A DNA stretch of 64,000 nt. Origin: Polynucleobacter necessarius (GTDB lineage Bacteria; Pseudomonadota; Gammaproteobacteria; Burkholderiales; Burkholderiaceae). Below the pieces are notes generated by a model. It ran no database searches, was not told the DNA's origin, and saw only the letters and a program-made list of their open reading frames with translations. A program made the translations under genes and the position numbers. This document shows, piece by piece, positions 46,749-57,479 of the stretch. Location of the stretch: assembly GCF_900095205.1 (NCBI RefSeq), contig NZ_LT606951.1:1550001-1614000 (forward strand), given 5' to 3'. Each line of letters starts with the position of its first letter. The stretch's first letter is position 1.

Positions 46749-49130
46749 ATGAAACGCATGTTGTTTAATGCAACTCAACAAGAAGAGTTGCGAGTTGCCA
46801 TCGTTGATGGTCAAAAACTCATTGATATCGATATTGAAGCTGCCGGTCGTGAACAACGTAAAGGCAATATCTACAAAGGTGTCATTACCCGTATTGAACC
46901 TTCCTTAGAAGCCTGCTTTGTCAATTACGGCGAAGAGCGTCATGGCTTTTTGCCATTCAAGGAAGTTGCCCACAGTTATTTCAAAGAGGGCATCGATGTC
47001 CGTAACGCCTCTATTAAGGATGCCTTACGCGAAAGTCAAGAAATCATTGTTCAAGTAGAAAAAGAAGAGCGCGGCCAAAAAGGCGCTGCACTCACCTCAT
47101 TTATCTCCTTGGCAGGCCGTTATTTGGTCTTGATGCCAAATAACCCCCATGGAGGTGGCGTTTCTCGCCGTATTGAAGGCGAAGACCGTCAAGAACTTCG
47201 CGAAGCGATGTCTCAACTAGAAGTACCCGACGGCATGAGCATCATTGCTCGTACAGCTGGTATCGGTCGTGATGCCACTGAATTGCAATGGGACTTAAGT
47301 TACCTGATGCAGTTGTGGAAAGCCATTGATGAAGCCGCCAAAGGCAATTCGGCACCATTGTTGATTTACCTCGAATCTAGCTTAGTCATTCGCGCTATTC
47401 GCGATTACTTCCAACCAGATATCGGCGAGATCCTCATCGATATCGATAACATCTACGAACAAGCTGCCGCATTTATGTCTGTTGTTATGCCAGACAACTT
47501 GCCACGCGTAAAGCGCTATCAAGATGACGTACCTTTGTTCTCACGCTTCCAAATTGAGCATCAAATTGAAACTGCGTACTCACGTACTGTGCCATTACCA
47601 TCTGGCGGAGCAATTGTGATTGACCACACCGAAGCTTTGGTTTCCGTGGACGTGAACTCTGCACGTGCAACCCGCGGCTCTGACATTGAAGAGACTGCAA
47701 CCCGCACCAACTTAGAAGCTGCTGATGAAATCGCTCGTCAAGCACGTTTACGTGACTTGGGCGGCTTAATCGTGATCGACTTCATTGATATGGAGTCCAG
47801 TAAAGCCCAGAAGGACGTTGAGAATCGCCTGCGAGATGCGCTACGTCACGATCGCGCTCGCGTTCAGATGGGCAAGATCTCCAAGTTTGGCTTGATGGAA
47901 ATGTCACGCCAACGCTTGCGTCCAGCACTTTCTGAAGGTAGCCATGTGACCTGCCCACGTTGTAATGGCACAGGTCACATTCGTGATACCGAATCTTCTG
48001 CATTGCAAGTTCTGCGCATCATTCAAGAAGAAGCAATGAAGGAAAACACAGCAGCTATTCATACACAGGTTCCAGTCGAAGTAGCTGCCTTCCTGTTGAA
48101 TGAAAAACGTGCTGAAGTGATCAAGATTGAGACACGCTTCAAGGTCAATGTCTTGATGGTTCCAAACAAGCATTTAGAAACTCCACATTACAAACTAGAG
48201 CGCTTACGTCATGACGATCCACGTCTTGACGATCAAAAAGCCAGCTATGTGATGGCAGAAGAAGCTGCTCGGGAATTGGAAACAGATACAACAGTTCGCA
48301 AAAAAGATGCTGATGTCAAAGTCCGTCCAGAAGCAGCTGTTAAAGGTATCACTCCAACACAACCTGCGCCGATTAGCCAACCGCGTCCTGCTCGCACTGA
48401 AAAAGTAGTGAAAGCAGAAAGCTCTGGTGGTTTCTTTGGATTTATTAAGAGCCTCTTTAGTTCACCTCCAGCAGTTGAAGAGAAGCCAGCTCCTAGCAAC
48501 AACCGTGGACGTAACCAAGGTCGTAACGGAGATCGCAATCGTGGTCGCAATCGTCGCGGTCGTGGTCACGGTCAACGTGAACGCGGTGAGCGTACTGAAG
48601 GCGGTAACGAAGGAGCAAATACGCCTAATACAGCCGTATCAGTCAGCCCATTTTCAGGCCCTCCAGCTGGAATGGCCGGCGCTTCTGCAAGCATGCCAAT
48701 TCAGAATATCGTGAGTAGCTTTAGTAATGCAAAACCTGTTGCAGAAAAACAAGAAAGACCTGAGCGCGCACCTCGTGCTCCGCGTCAATCGAATCGCTCT
48801 GCACAAGGTTCCACCCCAGCTCCAGCAAGCACACCAGCACCAGCAGCGGTAGTTGCAGCTGTAGCAACCGTAGAGGTGATTACGAAGCCTGCACCAGAGC
48901 TTCCTAAAGTGGCATTTCAGGCGCTTGAAGAAACCCCATTGCATAGTGTTGTGCAATCAGCAGGAATGATCTGGGTCGCCACCGACTCATCTAAGCATGC
49001 TGAAGCGCAAAGCCAGATTCAGGCAGAACCTGTGGTCCACAACCTTGGCAGAGCGCCTAAACCCGCTGCCCAACTTCCTGACGGGCCAATGGTTTTAGTT
49101 GAAACCGGCGGCCAAGAAAAAACGGTTTAA
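46749..49130 (+). CDS. rne: Ribonuclease E
   Basis: Endonuclease and scaffold of RNA turnover and rRNA/tRNA maturation. It begins MKRMLFNATQQEELRVAIVDG, then the S1 domain (NIYKGVITRIEPSLEACFVNYGEERHGF in the first 90 residues). The catalytic DNase I-like domain has VSVDVNSARAT and DFIDM (metal Asp). The zinc link is CPRCNGTGH. The C-terminal third is a disordered scaffold rich in Arg/Gly/Asn (near 48500-48590) and Pro/Ala. 793 residues from ATG 46749 with AGGAGAG before it; the frame runs farther upstream into the leader but is not used. Confidence 0.95.
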   Translation: MKRMLFNATQQEELRVAIVDGQKLIDIDIEAAGREQRKGNIYKGVITRIEPSLEACFVNYGEERHGFLPFKEVAHSYFKEGIDVRNASIKDALRESQEIIVQVEKEERGQKGAALTSFISLAGRYLVLMPNNPHGGGVSRRIEGEDRQELREAMSQLEVPDGMSIIARTAGIGRDATELQWDLSYLMQLWKAIDEAAKGNSAPLLIYLESSLVIRAIRDYFQPDIGEILIDIDNIYEQAAAFMSVVMPDNLPRVKRYQDDVPLFSRFQIEHQIETAYSRTVPLPSGGAIVIDHTEALVSVDVNSARATRGSDIEETATRTNLEAADEIARQARLRDLGGLIVIDFIDMESSKAQKDVENRLRDALRHDRARVQMGKISKFGLMEMSRQRLRPALSEGSHVTCPRCNGTGHIRDTESSALQVLRIIQEEAMKENTAAIHTQVPVEVAAFLLNEKRAEVIKIETRFKVNVLMVPNKHLETPHYKLERLRHDDPRLDDQKASYVMAEEAARELETDTTVRKKDADVKVRPEAAVKGITPTQPAPISQPRPARTEKVVKAESSGGFFGFIKSLFSSPPAVEEKPAPSNNRGRNQGRNGDRNRGRNRRGRGHGQRERGERTEGGNEGANTPNTAVSVSPFSGPPAGMAGASASMPIQNIVSSFSNAKPVAEKQERPERAPRAPRQSNRSAQGSTPAPASTPAPAAVVAAVATVEVITKPAPELPKVAFQALEETPLHSVVQSAGMIWVATDSSKHAEAQSQIQAEPVVHNLGRAPKPAAQLPDGPMVLVETGGQEKTV

Positions 49131-49153
49131 GCTATCTAAAGCTTTTTCTCCAG

Positions 49154-49186
49154 ACCGCCATTTATCCCAAAAGGATATTTGGCGGT
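49154..49186 (+). terminator. Hairpin downstream of rne
   Basis: ACCGCCA at 49154-49160 pairs with TGGCGGT at 49180-49186, extended inward by TATCC/GGATA. The T run after it is short, so it is a weak terminator or an mRNA-stabilising end. Confidence 0.55.
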
Positions 49187-49223
49187 TTGGCAGAAACCCT
49201 GTTTCACAGCCATAATTGAGAAT

Positions 49224-50352
49224 ATGGTTGAAAAAGCAATTCCCAAAGTGATTCCTATACGCACCGACGAAGGCAGAGGTCTAACTCCGTCTGTTGGCAC
49301 TCATCTGCTTCAACCACATGGTCAAACCAAAGATACTCGCGGGCGTGCCTTAAGAGATCTCCGCATATCTGTAACTGATCGTTGTAATTTCCGCTGCACC
49401 TATTGCATGCCAAAGGAAGTATTCGATCAAAACTACCCTTATTTAGCTCATAAAAAATTGCTGAGCTTTGAAGAAATCGCTCGGCTGACCTCGATTTTCA
49501 CTACCTTGGGTGTGGAAAAAATTAGACTAACTGGGTGGTGAGCCTCTATTGCGCAAAAACTTAGAAGTGCTGATTGAAATGCTTGCAAAAATTCAGACAT
49601 CTGATGGTAAGCCCCTTGATCTCACCCTAACGACTAACGGCAGCATCTTGCGTAAAAAAGCTGCAGCATTAAAAGCTGCAGGACTGCAAAGGTTAACCGT
49701 CAGCCCAGATGGTCTAAACGATGCTATCTTCAAGAAAATGAATGATGTCGATTTTCCGGTAGCCGATGTGCTCGACGGAATTGCCGCAGCTCAAGAAGTT
49801 GGCTTTGAAAATATCAAAGTCAATATGGTGGTTAAAAAAGGCACAAACGATCACGAGATTGTTTCAATGGCCAAACACTTTAAAGGCAGCGGCGTCATTC
49901 TGCGCTTTATAGAATTTATGGCTGTCGGCAGTTCTAATGGTTGGAATATGGAGCAAGTGCATCCGTCTAAAGAAGTCATCGCCAGAATTAACGAAGCATT
50001 CCCTCTAGAACCAATTGAAGCGAACTACACAGGTGAAGTCGCACAGCGCTGGCGCTATCTTGATGGCACGGGAGAAATTGGTGTTATTTCTAGTGTCACT
50101 CAAACTTTCTGTCATGAATGCACTAGAGCACGCATTTCCACCGATGGGCAGATGTATCTCTGCCTTTTTGCTAACGAAGGATTTGATTTTAAAACCTTGT
50201 TGCGCTCTGGAAAAAGTGATCTTGAGATAGCCAATGCCGTAATGAATACTTGGTCAACACGCGACGATCACTATTCAGAAATTCGGGGTTCAAACACAGC
50301 AACCCAATTATCCAATGACCGCAAGGTTGAAATATCATATATTGGCGGCTAA
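49224..50352 (+). pseudogene. moaA: GTP 3',8-cyclase MoaA, single frameshift
   Basis: Radical-SAM enzyme of the first step of molybdenum cofactor synthesis. The first part has the 4Fe-4S motif [13 protein letters not shown]. Phase is lost near 49535, in a G run: removing one G restores [15 protein letters not shown], the SAM-binding GGEP motif. The second part is intact to TAA 50350-50352 and has the second cluster segment [21 protein letters not shown]. The first piece stops right at the GGEP motif, so no active enzyme is expected as read. The start ATG 49224 is the best in frame. mobA follows with a one-base overlap. Confidence 0.92.
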
Positions 50353-50952
50353 TGCTTTCCACTAAAGAGATTACGGGACTCATTCTAGCGGGCGGACGCG
50401 CACAACGGATGGGTGGTATTGATAAAGGTTTAATTCCCTTTCATGGGCAACCGCTCATAGAATCCACCATCGCTAGACTAAAACCTCAGACCCAAACCAT
50501 TCTCATTAATGCAAACCGTACCATTACGAAATATGCTGCTTATGGTTATCCCGTCATCATGGATGAGGCGCCAGATTTCTCTGGCCCTTTGGCCGGATTT
50601 TCGGTCGGCCTAAAGACCTGTAAGACCCCATATCTACTGACCCCCCTTGCGACTCCCCTCTACTTCCCAAAAACTTGGCTGAGTTATTAATTGCTGAAAT
50701 GGAGCGCGGAGATTTTCAATTGGTATACGCCTCCAGCAAAGAGCTTGATGGCAAAGTTTGGGCGCAACCTGTTTTTTGCTTAATGCGTAGCTAGAAGATT
50801 CATTGAATCAATTTCTCGAAAATGGCAATCTCAAAATTGATCGTTGGTTTAAAGATTTACGTAGCAGCACTGTAATCTTTGATGATTCCCAAGCTTTCGC
50901 TAATGTGAATACACCTGAAGAATTGCAAGCACTAGAAGACACATCCATATGA
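50352..50952 (+). pseudogene. mobA: Molybdenum cofactor guanylyltransferase MobA, two frameshifts
   Basis: Attaches GMP to molybdopterin. The signature LILAGGRAQRMGGIDKGLIPF is at the start and DFSGPLAGF follows. Phase is lost in a C run near 50645 (restoring one base gives LLTAPCDSPLLPKNLAELL) and again near 50790, just before a TAG. The tail LEDSLNQFLENGNLKIDRWF runs to TGA 50950-50952. The product as read ends after about 112 residues, without the second half of the fold. It overlaps moaA by one base and moeA by four, showing an operon. Confidence 0.9.
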
Positions 50953-52260
50953 ACCATTCCCCAAACGCACCCATCCTATTAACTTCGTCACTTCATGTGG
51001 ATGATGCTCGCAAAGCTATTGCAGGATTGGTAAACGACCTCATTCAAGAATCAACAGCCCTTCAGGATTCGACTGCTATGGAAATGGTTCCTTTGAATCA
51101 AGCGATTGATCGTATTTTGGCGGTAGATTTACTCTCACCAATCGACGTACCAGCAGCAGATAACTCTGCCATGGATGGCTTTGCATTTGATGGCAAATGT
51201 CTCGATACAGATAGCGCGGTTATTTCCTTGCGGATTGTGGGCACTGCCTTTGCTGGGAAGCCTTATGAAGGCACGGTTGCTCCTGGTGACTGCCTCAAAA
51301 TAATGACTGGCGCTGTTATGCCTGTAGGTTGCGACACCGTCATTCCTCAAGAATTTACCAGCGCGATACATGAGAGCAGCATTGAGTTCAAAGACGATCA
51401 ATTAAAGCCTGGTGAGAACCGACGCTTACGTGGCGAGGATCTTCAAAAAGGAAAACCAGCAATTGCGACTGGCAGACTACTGCGCCCTCTTCTGACCTTG
51501 GCTTAGCCGCATCCTTAGGCGTAGCCTCGCTTTTTGTGAAGCGCAAACTTAAGGTAGCCATTCTGTCTTCGGGCGATGAGCTTCGTGGCCTGGGCCAAGA
51601 ATTAGATGCTGGCAGTATTTATGACAGAAATCGCTACAGTCTGACTGGCTTACTTAATCGACTTAATTTAGACATCATCGACTGTGGGATTGTGCGTGAT
51701 GATCCTACTGCCTTGAAGCAAGCCTTCATTGAGGCTGCAGGCAAAGCGGATGTACTCATTTCTTCTGGGGGTGTTTCGGTTGGTGAAGCAGACTTCACTA
51801 AACAAATCATGGAAGAGCTTGGGGATGTCGGCTTTTGGAAAATTGCGATGCGCCCTGGCCGCCCCATGGCTTTTGGGGTCTTCAAGCCAGTATCCGGAAA
51901 TACACGCAAGACCCTCTTCTTTGGCTTACCCGGAAACCCAGTAGCAGTCATGGTGACGTTTTATCAATTCGTTCGATCTGCCTTGCTACAACTGAATGGC
52001 GCAAACCAAACAGAGCCACCGCTGACGCAGGCAATTGCTGAGGCATCCATTCGGAAAAGCCTGGACGCACCGAGTTTCAACGCGCCATCTTGGGGCGTGG
52101 AGCCGATGGGAAACCAACCGTCAGGCTGACTGGGAGTCAAGGTGCCGGCATTTTGAGATCGATGAGCGAGGCAAATTGCTTTGTCATCCTCACCCACAAT
52201 CAGGGCAACATAGCCGCTGGAGACTGGGTAGATGTAGCGCTTTTTGATGGACTGCTTTAA
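50949..52260 (+). pseudogene. moeA: Molybdopterin molybdenumtransferase MoeA, two frameshifts
   Basis: Inserts molybdate into molybdopterin-AMP. Part one (50949-51506) has PADNSAMDGFAFDG and KIMTGAVMPVGCDTVI. Phase is lost near 51490, where two extra bases interrupt LLRPSDLGLAASLGVASLF. Part two has ISSGGVSVGEADFTKQ and GLPGNPVAVMVTF. A second change near 52055 leads to a tail GRTEFQRAILGRGADGKPTV that ends in DVALFDGLL at TAA 52258-52260. Neither piece alone has a complete active site. Confidence 0.92.
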
Positions 52261-52272
52261 GATTGCGTCATC

Positions 52273-52566
52273 ATGAAACTAACCAAAAAAGAACTAGCCT
52301 TTCTAGACCCGATGCACACTGCCAAAACCTTAGTTTTGGTTTACCTATGTTTTTCCGTACCAATCGTTTTATTAGCACTGTTTGTGGCCTTCATCCGTGA
52401 TGGAGCGATTCCAGGGTTTACGGTGTTATCCGCACTCATTCTGAATGCACTTCTTGGATTTGGTTTGCTGTGGATTGCCTGCAAAGTTTACAACTGGGTA
52501 GCAGGAAAATTTGGCGGTATCGAATTAGCAATGCGTGAACTACCAGAAGAAATTGACGCGGAGTAA
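52273..52566 (+). CDS. Small membrane protein, unrecognised
   Basis: 97 residues with two predicted membrane helices (about residues 17-43, LVLVYLCFSVPIVLLALFVAF, and 50-72, VLSALILNALLGFGLLWIACKV) and a charged end (ELPEEIDAE). I do not recognise the family. It begins 12 bases after moeA and probably shares its transcript. The frame is clean although the three genes before it are broken, so it may have its own purpose. Confidence 0.65.
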   Translation: MKLTKKELAFLDPMHTAKTLVLVYLCFSVPIVLLALFVAFIRDGAIPGFTVLSALILNALLGFGLLWIACKVYNWVAGKFGGIELAMRELPEEIDAE

Positions 52567-52665
52567 TCCATCCTAATTCAAAGTTCATCTCATCAATAAA
52601 GCTGAGCAAGTACTTGGCTTTATTTTTTATCACGACCAAACTTTTAGCCCCGATAGACTTCAGCA

Positions 52666-53659
52666 TTAATCAAGCTCGGAGGTTTTTCCCTCAAGGGCTG
52701 AGCGTAAATTTTCAATCGCTAAATCAACCATTACTCTGCGAGTAGCTTCTGTAGCGCTGGCAATATGCGGAGCAAGCACCACATTACTCAACTTTAATAA
52801 TTCAGGATGGACGGATGGCTCACCCTCAAATACATCTAGACCAGCCGCAAATATTCTTTTTTCTTTGAGCGCCTGAAGCCAGTGCAGCATCATCCACAAT
52901 GCCACCACGGGCAATGTTTATCAAGGTTGCAGTCGGTTTCATGAGTGCAATTTCTTTAGCGCCAATCGTATGATGACTCCGAGCGCTATAAGGCAATACG
53001 AGCATCACATGCTCAACAGTACGAAGTAATTCTTCTTTGGAAACATACTTGGCACCATAGGCCTTTTCATCAGTATCTGATAGATGACTGCGATTGTGAT
53101 AAATCACATTCATTCCAAATCCCAATGCGCGCTTAGCAATTCCTTGACCAATGCGCCCCATGCCAATAATGCCAAGAGTACTGTGATGTAAATCCATGCC
53201 AAGTGGATTATTCACAATTGACCACTTGTCCCATAGACCTGCTCTTACCCAATGCTCAGATTCAGTAATACGTCTTGCAGTTGCCATCAATAGAGCAAAA
53301 CCGAAATCGGCTGTGTAGTGTCTGTTAATACATCTGGAGCATTGGTAGCCATTACGCCTGCAGCAGTGATTGCTGGGACATCAAAATTGTTATATCCCAC
53401 AGAAATATTAGCCACAATCTTTAGATTTTCAGCGTGAGCTAATGATTTGCATCAATTCTTTCGCTACCTGCAACTCTAAAGCCCCTACAACCCCTGAGAG
53501 TTCTTTTTGCAACTCTTCTGGACTAAAAATCCGATCTTCTTAATTGGATCGCACCGCAAAAGTTTCCTCGAGTTTTGCTAAAGCCTCTGGAAATATGGCT
53601 CTTGCCACCAAAATTTTGGGTTTTGAGTTACTAGGCAGAGAATTTGACTGTGTATTCAT
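52666..53659 (-). pseudogene. D-2-hydroxyacid dehydrogenase (glyoxylate/hydroxypyruvate reductase type), degraded
   Basis: NAD(P)-dependent dehydrogenase. From ATG 53659 the N-terminus (PKILVARAIFPEALAKLEETF) meets an in-frame TAA at 53540-53542. Further frame changes lie near 53440, 53300 and 52870. The pieces together hold the whole family: LGIIGMGRIGQGIAKRALGFGM (cofactor site), NIARGGIVDD, GLDVFEGEP and NVVLAPHIASAT with the catalytic His. No piece has both the cofactor site and the catalytic His in one frame. Confidence 0.9.
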
Positions 53660-53786
53660 AGGAGGAACTTTACCTCAACTAAATAGACCCTTTAGACCCT
53701 TTCGCCTTAAAAATAGGCCATTTCGGCTAAAATTAAACTTTTATAACCTAGCACCCATCTTTTGGGGCTCTTGAAACAAAACCACC

Positions 53787-54110
53787 ATGACTTACGTTGT
53801 TACTGAATCTTGTATCCGCTGCAAATACACCGACTGCGTTGATGTTTGCCCAGTTGACTGCTTCCGCGAAGGTCCTAATTTTTTGGTCATTGATCCGGAT
53901 GAGTGTATTGACTGCGCAGTATGCGTACCTGAATGCCCGGTAAATGCCATTTATGCTGAAGATGATGTTCCTGGTGATCAGCAAGCCTTCATCAAACTCA
54001 ATGCTGAACTCTCTCCTTCATGGACCTCGATTACCAAGTCCAAAGCAGCTCTTCCAGATGCTGAGGAATGGAAAGATGTTAAAAATAAACTTGACCAGCT
54101 CGTAAAGTAA
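53787..54110 (+). CDS. fdxA: Seven-iron type ferredoxin FdxA
   Basis: Low-potential electron carrier. 107 residues. Two cluster motifs: [18 protein letters not shown] near the N-terminus, where the altered spacing suggests a 3Fe-4S site, and [13 protein letters not shown] for a 4Fe-4S cluster. A C-terminal extension of about 50 residues is typical. The ferredoxin-NADP reductase gene follows after 20 bases, so the pair likely works together. Confidence 0.93.
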   Translation: MTYVVTESCIRCKYTDCVDVCPVDCFREGPNFLVIDPDECIDCAVCVPECPVNAIYAEDDVPGDQQAFIKLNAELSPSWTSITKSKAALPDAEEWKDVKNKLDQLVK

Positions 54111-54130
54111 TTTACTAGCAAAAGAAATTT

Positions 54131-55177
54131 GTGTTGTACTCACCCACACAAACCAATGCCGTCATCATTGGCGCCGGTCCAGTGGGTCTTTTTCAGATCT
54201 TTGAATTAGGTCTGCTAGAAATTAAAGCGCATGTGATTGACTCACTCACCGAGCCAGGCGGTCAATGCATTGAGCTGTATCCAGATAAACCAATTTACGA
54301 TATCCCAGCAATTCCAGTTTGCACTGGACGTGAGCTCACTAATAATTTATTAAGGCAAATTGAACCCTTTGACGCTCAATTTCATCTTGGTCAAGAGGTC
54401 ACGAAGCTAGAGTCACAATCAGATGGTCGCTTTCTAATTAGTACCTCACAAGACAATCACTTTCTGAGCAAAACTGTATTTATTGCTGCCGGAGTTGGCG
54501 CTTTCCAACCCCGCACCATCAACCTTGAAGGTATAGATGCTTTTGTAGGGCAGCAGTTGTTTTATCACATTAAAAACCCAGAACAGTTTGCAAACAAGAG
54601 GGTGGTTATTTGCGGAGGTGGTGATGCAGCTCTGGACTGGGCCGTTCATTTTTCTGAAATTGCAGCCAGTGTTACTTTAATACACCGTCGTGATGACTTT
54701 AAAGCTGCGCCTAAATCTATTGCCAGAATGCGTGAGCTTTGCGCAAACCATCGAATGGAACTTTTGATCGGACAAGTATCTGGGTACGAAGTGAAGAATG
54801 ATCGACTGATAGAAGTTGTCTTCACTAATATTGATGGCGAATCTAAAAATATTCCCCTTGATGATCTTCTGGTGCTCTACGGACTCTCACCTAAGTTGGG
54901 GCCCATTGCAGAATGGGGTCTTGATATCGATCGCAAACAAATATGTGTTGATACCGCTAAATTTGAAACCAGCATTCCGAGAATTTATGCAGTAGGCGAT
55001 ATTAATGTTTATCCCGGCAAGAAAAAACTCATCCTGTCAGGATTTCATGAGGCTGCACTAGCTGCCTTCGCGGCAGCAGAATATCTAAACCCCGAAAAAC
55101 AGGTTCAGCTCCAATATACGACCACCTCACCCAAGCTCCACAAAGCCTTGGGAGTCAAGCCACCCACATTCGAGTAA
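54131..55177 (+). CDS. Ferredoxin-NADP reductase, thioredoxin-reductase-like type
   Basis: Flavoprotein moving electrons between NADPH and ferredoxin. [18 protein letters not shown] binds [12 protein letters not shown] replaces the redox CxxC of thioredoxin reductase, which rules that enzyme out. [14 protein letters not shown] binds NADPH, and [24 protein letters not shown] closes the FAD site. 348 residues, starting at GTG 54131, or TTG three bases on. It is paired with fdxA upstream. Confidence 0.9.
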   Translation: MLYSPTQTNAVIIGAGPVGLFQIFELGLLEIKAHVIDSLTEPGGQCIELYPDKPIYDIPAIPVCTGRELTNNLLRQIEPFDAQFHLGQEVTKLESQSDGRFLISTSQDNHFLSKTVFIAAGVGAFQPRTINLEGIDAFVGQQLFYHIKNPEQFANKRVVICGGGDAALDWAVHFSEIAASVTLIHRRDDFKAAPKSIARMRELCANHRMELLIGQVSGYEVKNDRLIEVVFTNIDGESKNIPLDDLLVLYGLSPKLGPIAEWGLDIDRKQICVDTAKFETSIPRIYAVGDINVYPGKKKLILSGFHEAALAAFAAAEYLNPEKQVQLQYTTTSPKLHKALGVKPPTFE

Positions 55178-55220
55178 GCTATCCTTTATTTGTTCATACA
55201 TAACCACTTTTAGCCTATAT

Positions 55221-56015
55221 ATGCGTCAATACCACGATCTCATGAAAGAAGTCCTTGCCAAAGGCGTCCAGAAATCCGATAGAACTGGGACTGGCACGGT
55301 TTCTGTATTTGGACATCAGATGCGCTTTAATTTGGCTGAAGGCTTTCCGATGGTGACCACTAAAAAACTCCATCTCAAATCTATCATTTATGAATTGCTC
55401 TGGTTTCTCAAGGGCAGTACAGACAATAACTGGCTGAAAGAGCGTGGCGTATCCGTTTGGAATGAGTGGGCCGCACCCGACGGCGATCTGGGGCCTATCT
55501 ATGGTTATCAATGGCGCTCATGGCCAGCCCCTAATGGTCAACACATCGATCAAATCTCCGAAGTAGTAGAGACAATTAAGAAGAATCCAGACTCACGTCG
55601 CATTATTGTTTCTGCATGGAACGTCGCAGACATACCTCGTATGGCCTTGGCACCATGCCATGCGTTCTTTCAGTTTTATGTTGCTGATGGGAAGCTGTCA
55701 TGTCAACTCTATCAACGCAGTGCAGATATCTTTTTGGGCGTACCGTTTAATATTGCTAGCTACGCCCTGCTGACGCACATGATGGCTCAACAATGTGATC
55801 TGGAGGTAGGTGACTTTATTTGGACTGGCGGAGATTGCCATTTGTATAGCAATCATTTAGAACGGGTAGAGCTCCAGCTCTCAAGGGACTTCTTCCCATT
55901 ACCCAAGCTCAATATTTTGCGCAAACCTGCTTCAATTTTTGATTACGAGTTTGAAGATTTTGAAATCGTCGGATATGAATCCCATCCACACATCAAAGCT
56001 CCTGTAGCTATTTAA
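55221..56015 (+). CDS. thyA: Thymidylate synthase
   Basis: Makes dTMP from dUMP with methylene-tetrahydrofolate. The active-site Cys is in [12 protein letters not shown], and [13 protein letters not shown] and [20 protein letters not shown] complete the signature. 264 residues, the E. coli length. It lies 15 bases ahead of folA, whose product regenerates the cofactor. Confidence 0.97.
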   Translation: MRQYHDLMKEVLAKGVQKSDRTGTGTVSVFGHQMRFNLAEGFPMVTTKKLHLKSIIYELLWFLKGSTDNNWLKERGVSVWNEWAAPDGDLGPIYGYQWRSWPAPNGQHIDQISEVVETIKKNPDSRRIIVSAWNVADIPRMALAPCHAFFQFYVADGKLSCQLYQRSADIFLGVPFNIASYALLTHMMAQQCDLEVGDFIWTGGDCHLYSNHLERVELQLSRDFFPLPKLNILRKPASIFDYEFEDFEIVGYESHPHIKAPVAI

Positions 56016-56030
56016 GAATCTAGCCCCCTT

Positions 56031-56519
56031 ATGACGCAACCTGCTATTTCTATGATTGTCGCGCGCTCGCGCAAACACGTGATTGGTCGTGACAATCAAA
56101 TGCCTTGGAAGATATCTGCTGATTTACAGTTTTTCAAACGCGTCACTATGGGGCATCCTGTCATCATGGGTCGTAAGACTTGGGAATCTATTGGGCGCCC
56201 CCTGCCTGGACGTCGCAATATCGTCGTGAGTCGCAATGCCAATTTTCAACTGGCCGGAGCAGAGTTAGCTAGCTCATTAGAAGAGGCATTAAATCGCTTA
56301 AGCGATTTTTCTCGTGTGTTTGTCATTGGTGGCAAGCAGCTCTTTAATCAAGCTTTTGATATTGCAGATCGGCTTTACATCACCGAGATTGATTTAGACA
56401 TTGACGGCGGAGATACTTTCTTCGAGGTTCCGGATGCATCCGAATGGAAAGAGGTGGAGCGTACTCCAGGATCTGAGGGTGATATCACATTCAATTTCAT
56501 TACGCTAGAGCGGAAATAA
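56031..56519 (+). CDS. folA: Dihydrofolate reductase
   Basis: Reduces dihydrofolate to tetrahydrofolate. 162 residues: ISMIVARSRKHVIGRDNQMPW near the N-terminus, with the catalytic acid in the DLQFFKRVT region, then VIMGRKTWESIGRPLPGR and FVIGGKQLF. Intact. It partners thyA and is followed immediately by a terminator. Confidence 0.96.
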   Translation: MTQPAISMIVARSRKHVIGRDNQMPWKISADLQFFKRVTMGHPVIMGRKTWESIGRPLPGRRNIVVSRNANFQLAGAELASSLEEALNRLSDFSRVFVIGGKQLFNQAFDIADRLYITEIDLDIDGGDTFFEVPDASEWKEVERTPGSEGDITFNFITLERK

Positions 56520-56545
56520 AAAAGGACTCCGAGGAGTCCTTTTTT
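56518..56545 (+). terminator. Intrinsic terminator after folA
   Basis: AAAAAAGGACTCC and GGAGTCCTTTTT are exact complements around a 3-base loop, with the T run on the folA side. The first bases overlap the folA stop codon. Confidence 0.85.
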
Positions 56546-56558
56546 AAGCCACATTAAA

Positions 56559-57395
56559 TCACTGAACAACAATCTTTGCATCCTTAGCAATCTAACTTAA
56601 AAATTCATATTGCTTTCTTTGAGTCAACGCAGCACGAATAGCAGGCTTTGCTTGCTCTAGCGCAGGTGGCTTAGTCGATCTTTTATCTTCGAGCTTGATC
56701 AAATACCAACCTTGTTGCATTTGGATTGGGGTCTGTGAAACCTGGCCCTTAGCAAGACTAGTTAAGACGCTCGCTAACTGAGGGGTAACTTGCCCAGCTT
56801 GAATCCATCCTACCGCTCCCCCTTGAGCCTTATTGGGTGCTAAAGAAACACTTTTTGCTACCTTATCAAATGACTCCCTTTTTTAATACGAGCCAATGCA
56901 GCCTGAGCATCCGCTTCTGAGGCAACTGCAATATCACTCACCTTGTATTCATTAATCATTCCCTGAGGGCCGAGGGATGCAATCTCATTTTTGTATTGAG
57001 CTTCAACATCGGCGTCTGTAACTGGATTTTTTGCCATGTATATAGAGAGCTCTAAATCCGCCAAATAATTCTGACGAATCATCAGCAATTGTGTACTGGC
57101 TCTTTCAGAATTCGCCAGACCATCCTTTTCAGCCTGTTGAGCAAGCAATAACACTTCAATGAACTTTTGAATTACAGCCTTACGCAACTCTGGGGAATCT
57201 TTTTGCCCCTGGGAAATGGCAACCTTAATACCCTGCTCCACCATGTCATTGGTAATAATGGTTCCATTCACAGAGGCTGCAGCATTGATTGGTAACCCAC
57301 TTTGTTGAGCATAAGCGCCACATACAAATGCGCTGGTCAATACTCCAACAGCAATAAATGCGAATGAACAAGAGATTGAATACAAAAGGTTTCAT
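56559..57395 (-). pseudogene. Periplasmic parvulin-type peptidyl-prolyl isomerase, degraded
   Basis: SurA/PrsA-like foldase. The ATG at 57395 (MKPF) is out of phase with the signal peptide that follows (AFVCGAYAQQ). The SurA-like N domain is open down to RIKKG. Phase is lost near 56880, and the parvulin domain continues in another frame (GGAVGWIQAGQVTPQLA, QTPIQMQQGWYLIKLED). An in-frame TAG at 56592-56594 precedes the last residues IAKDAKIVVQ, which end at 56559. So three lesions: start region, middle and near the end. Confidence 0.88.
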
Positions 57396-57479
57396 AAGGA
57401 TTTAGTCTTTCTAATAATTAGCCTCAATATTAACAGCAGACATTCTGCGCACCCTAATACACCAAGCTAAAATGCCATG

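Noticed and set aside
48500..48600. Tandem repeat of CGTAACCAAGG-like units
   Set aside because: It codes for the Arg/Gly/Asn-rich scaffold of RNase E in frame; not a DNA repeat element.
53680..53720. Short tandem copy GACCCTTTAGACCCTTTCG upstream of fdxA
   Set aside because: Only two imperfect copies and no match to a known operator; too little to call a site.
54131..55177. Thioredoxin reductase
   Set aside because: The redox CxxC is absent and the gene pairs with a ferredoxin; ferredoxin-NADP reductase is the better call.
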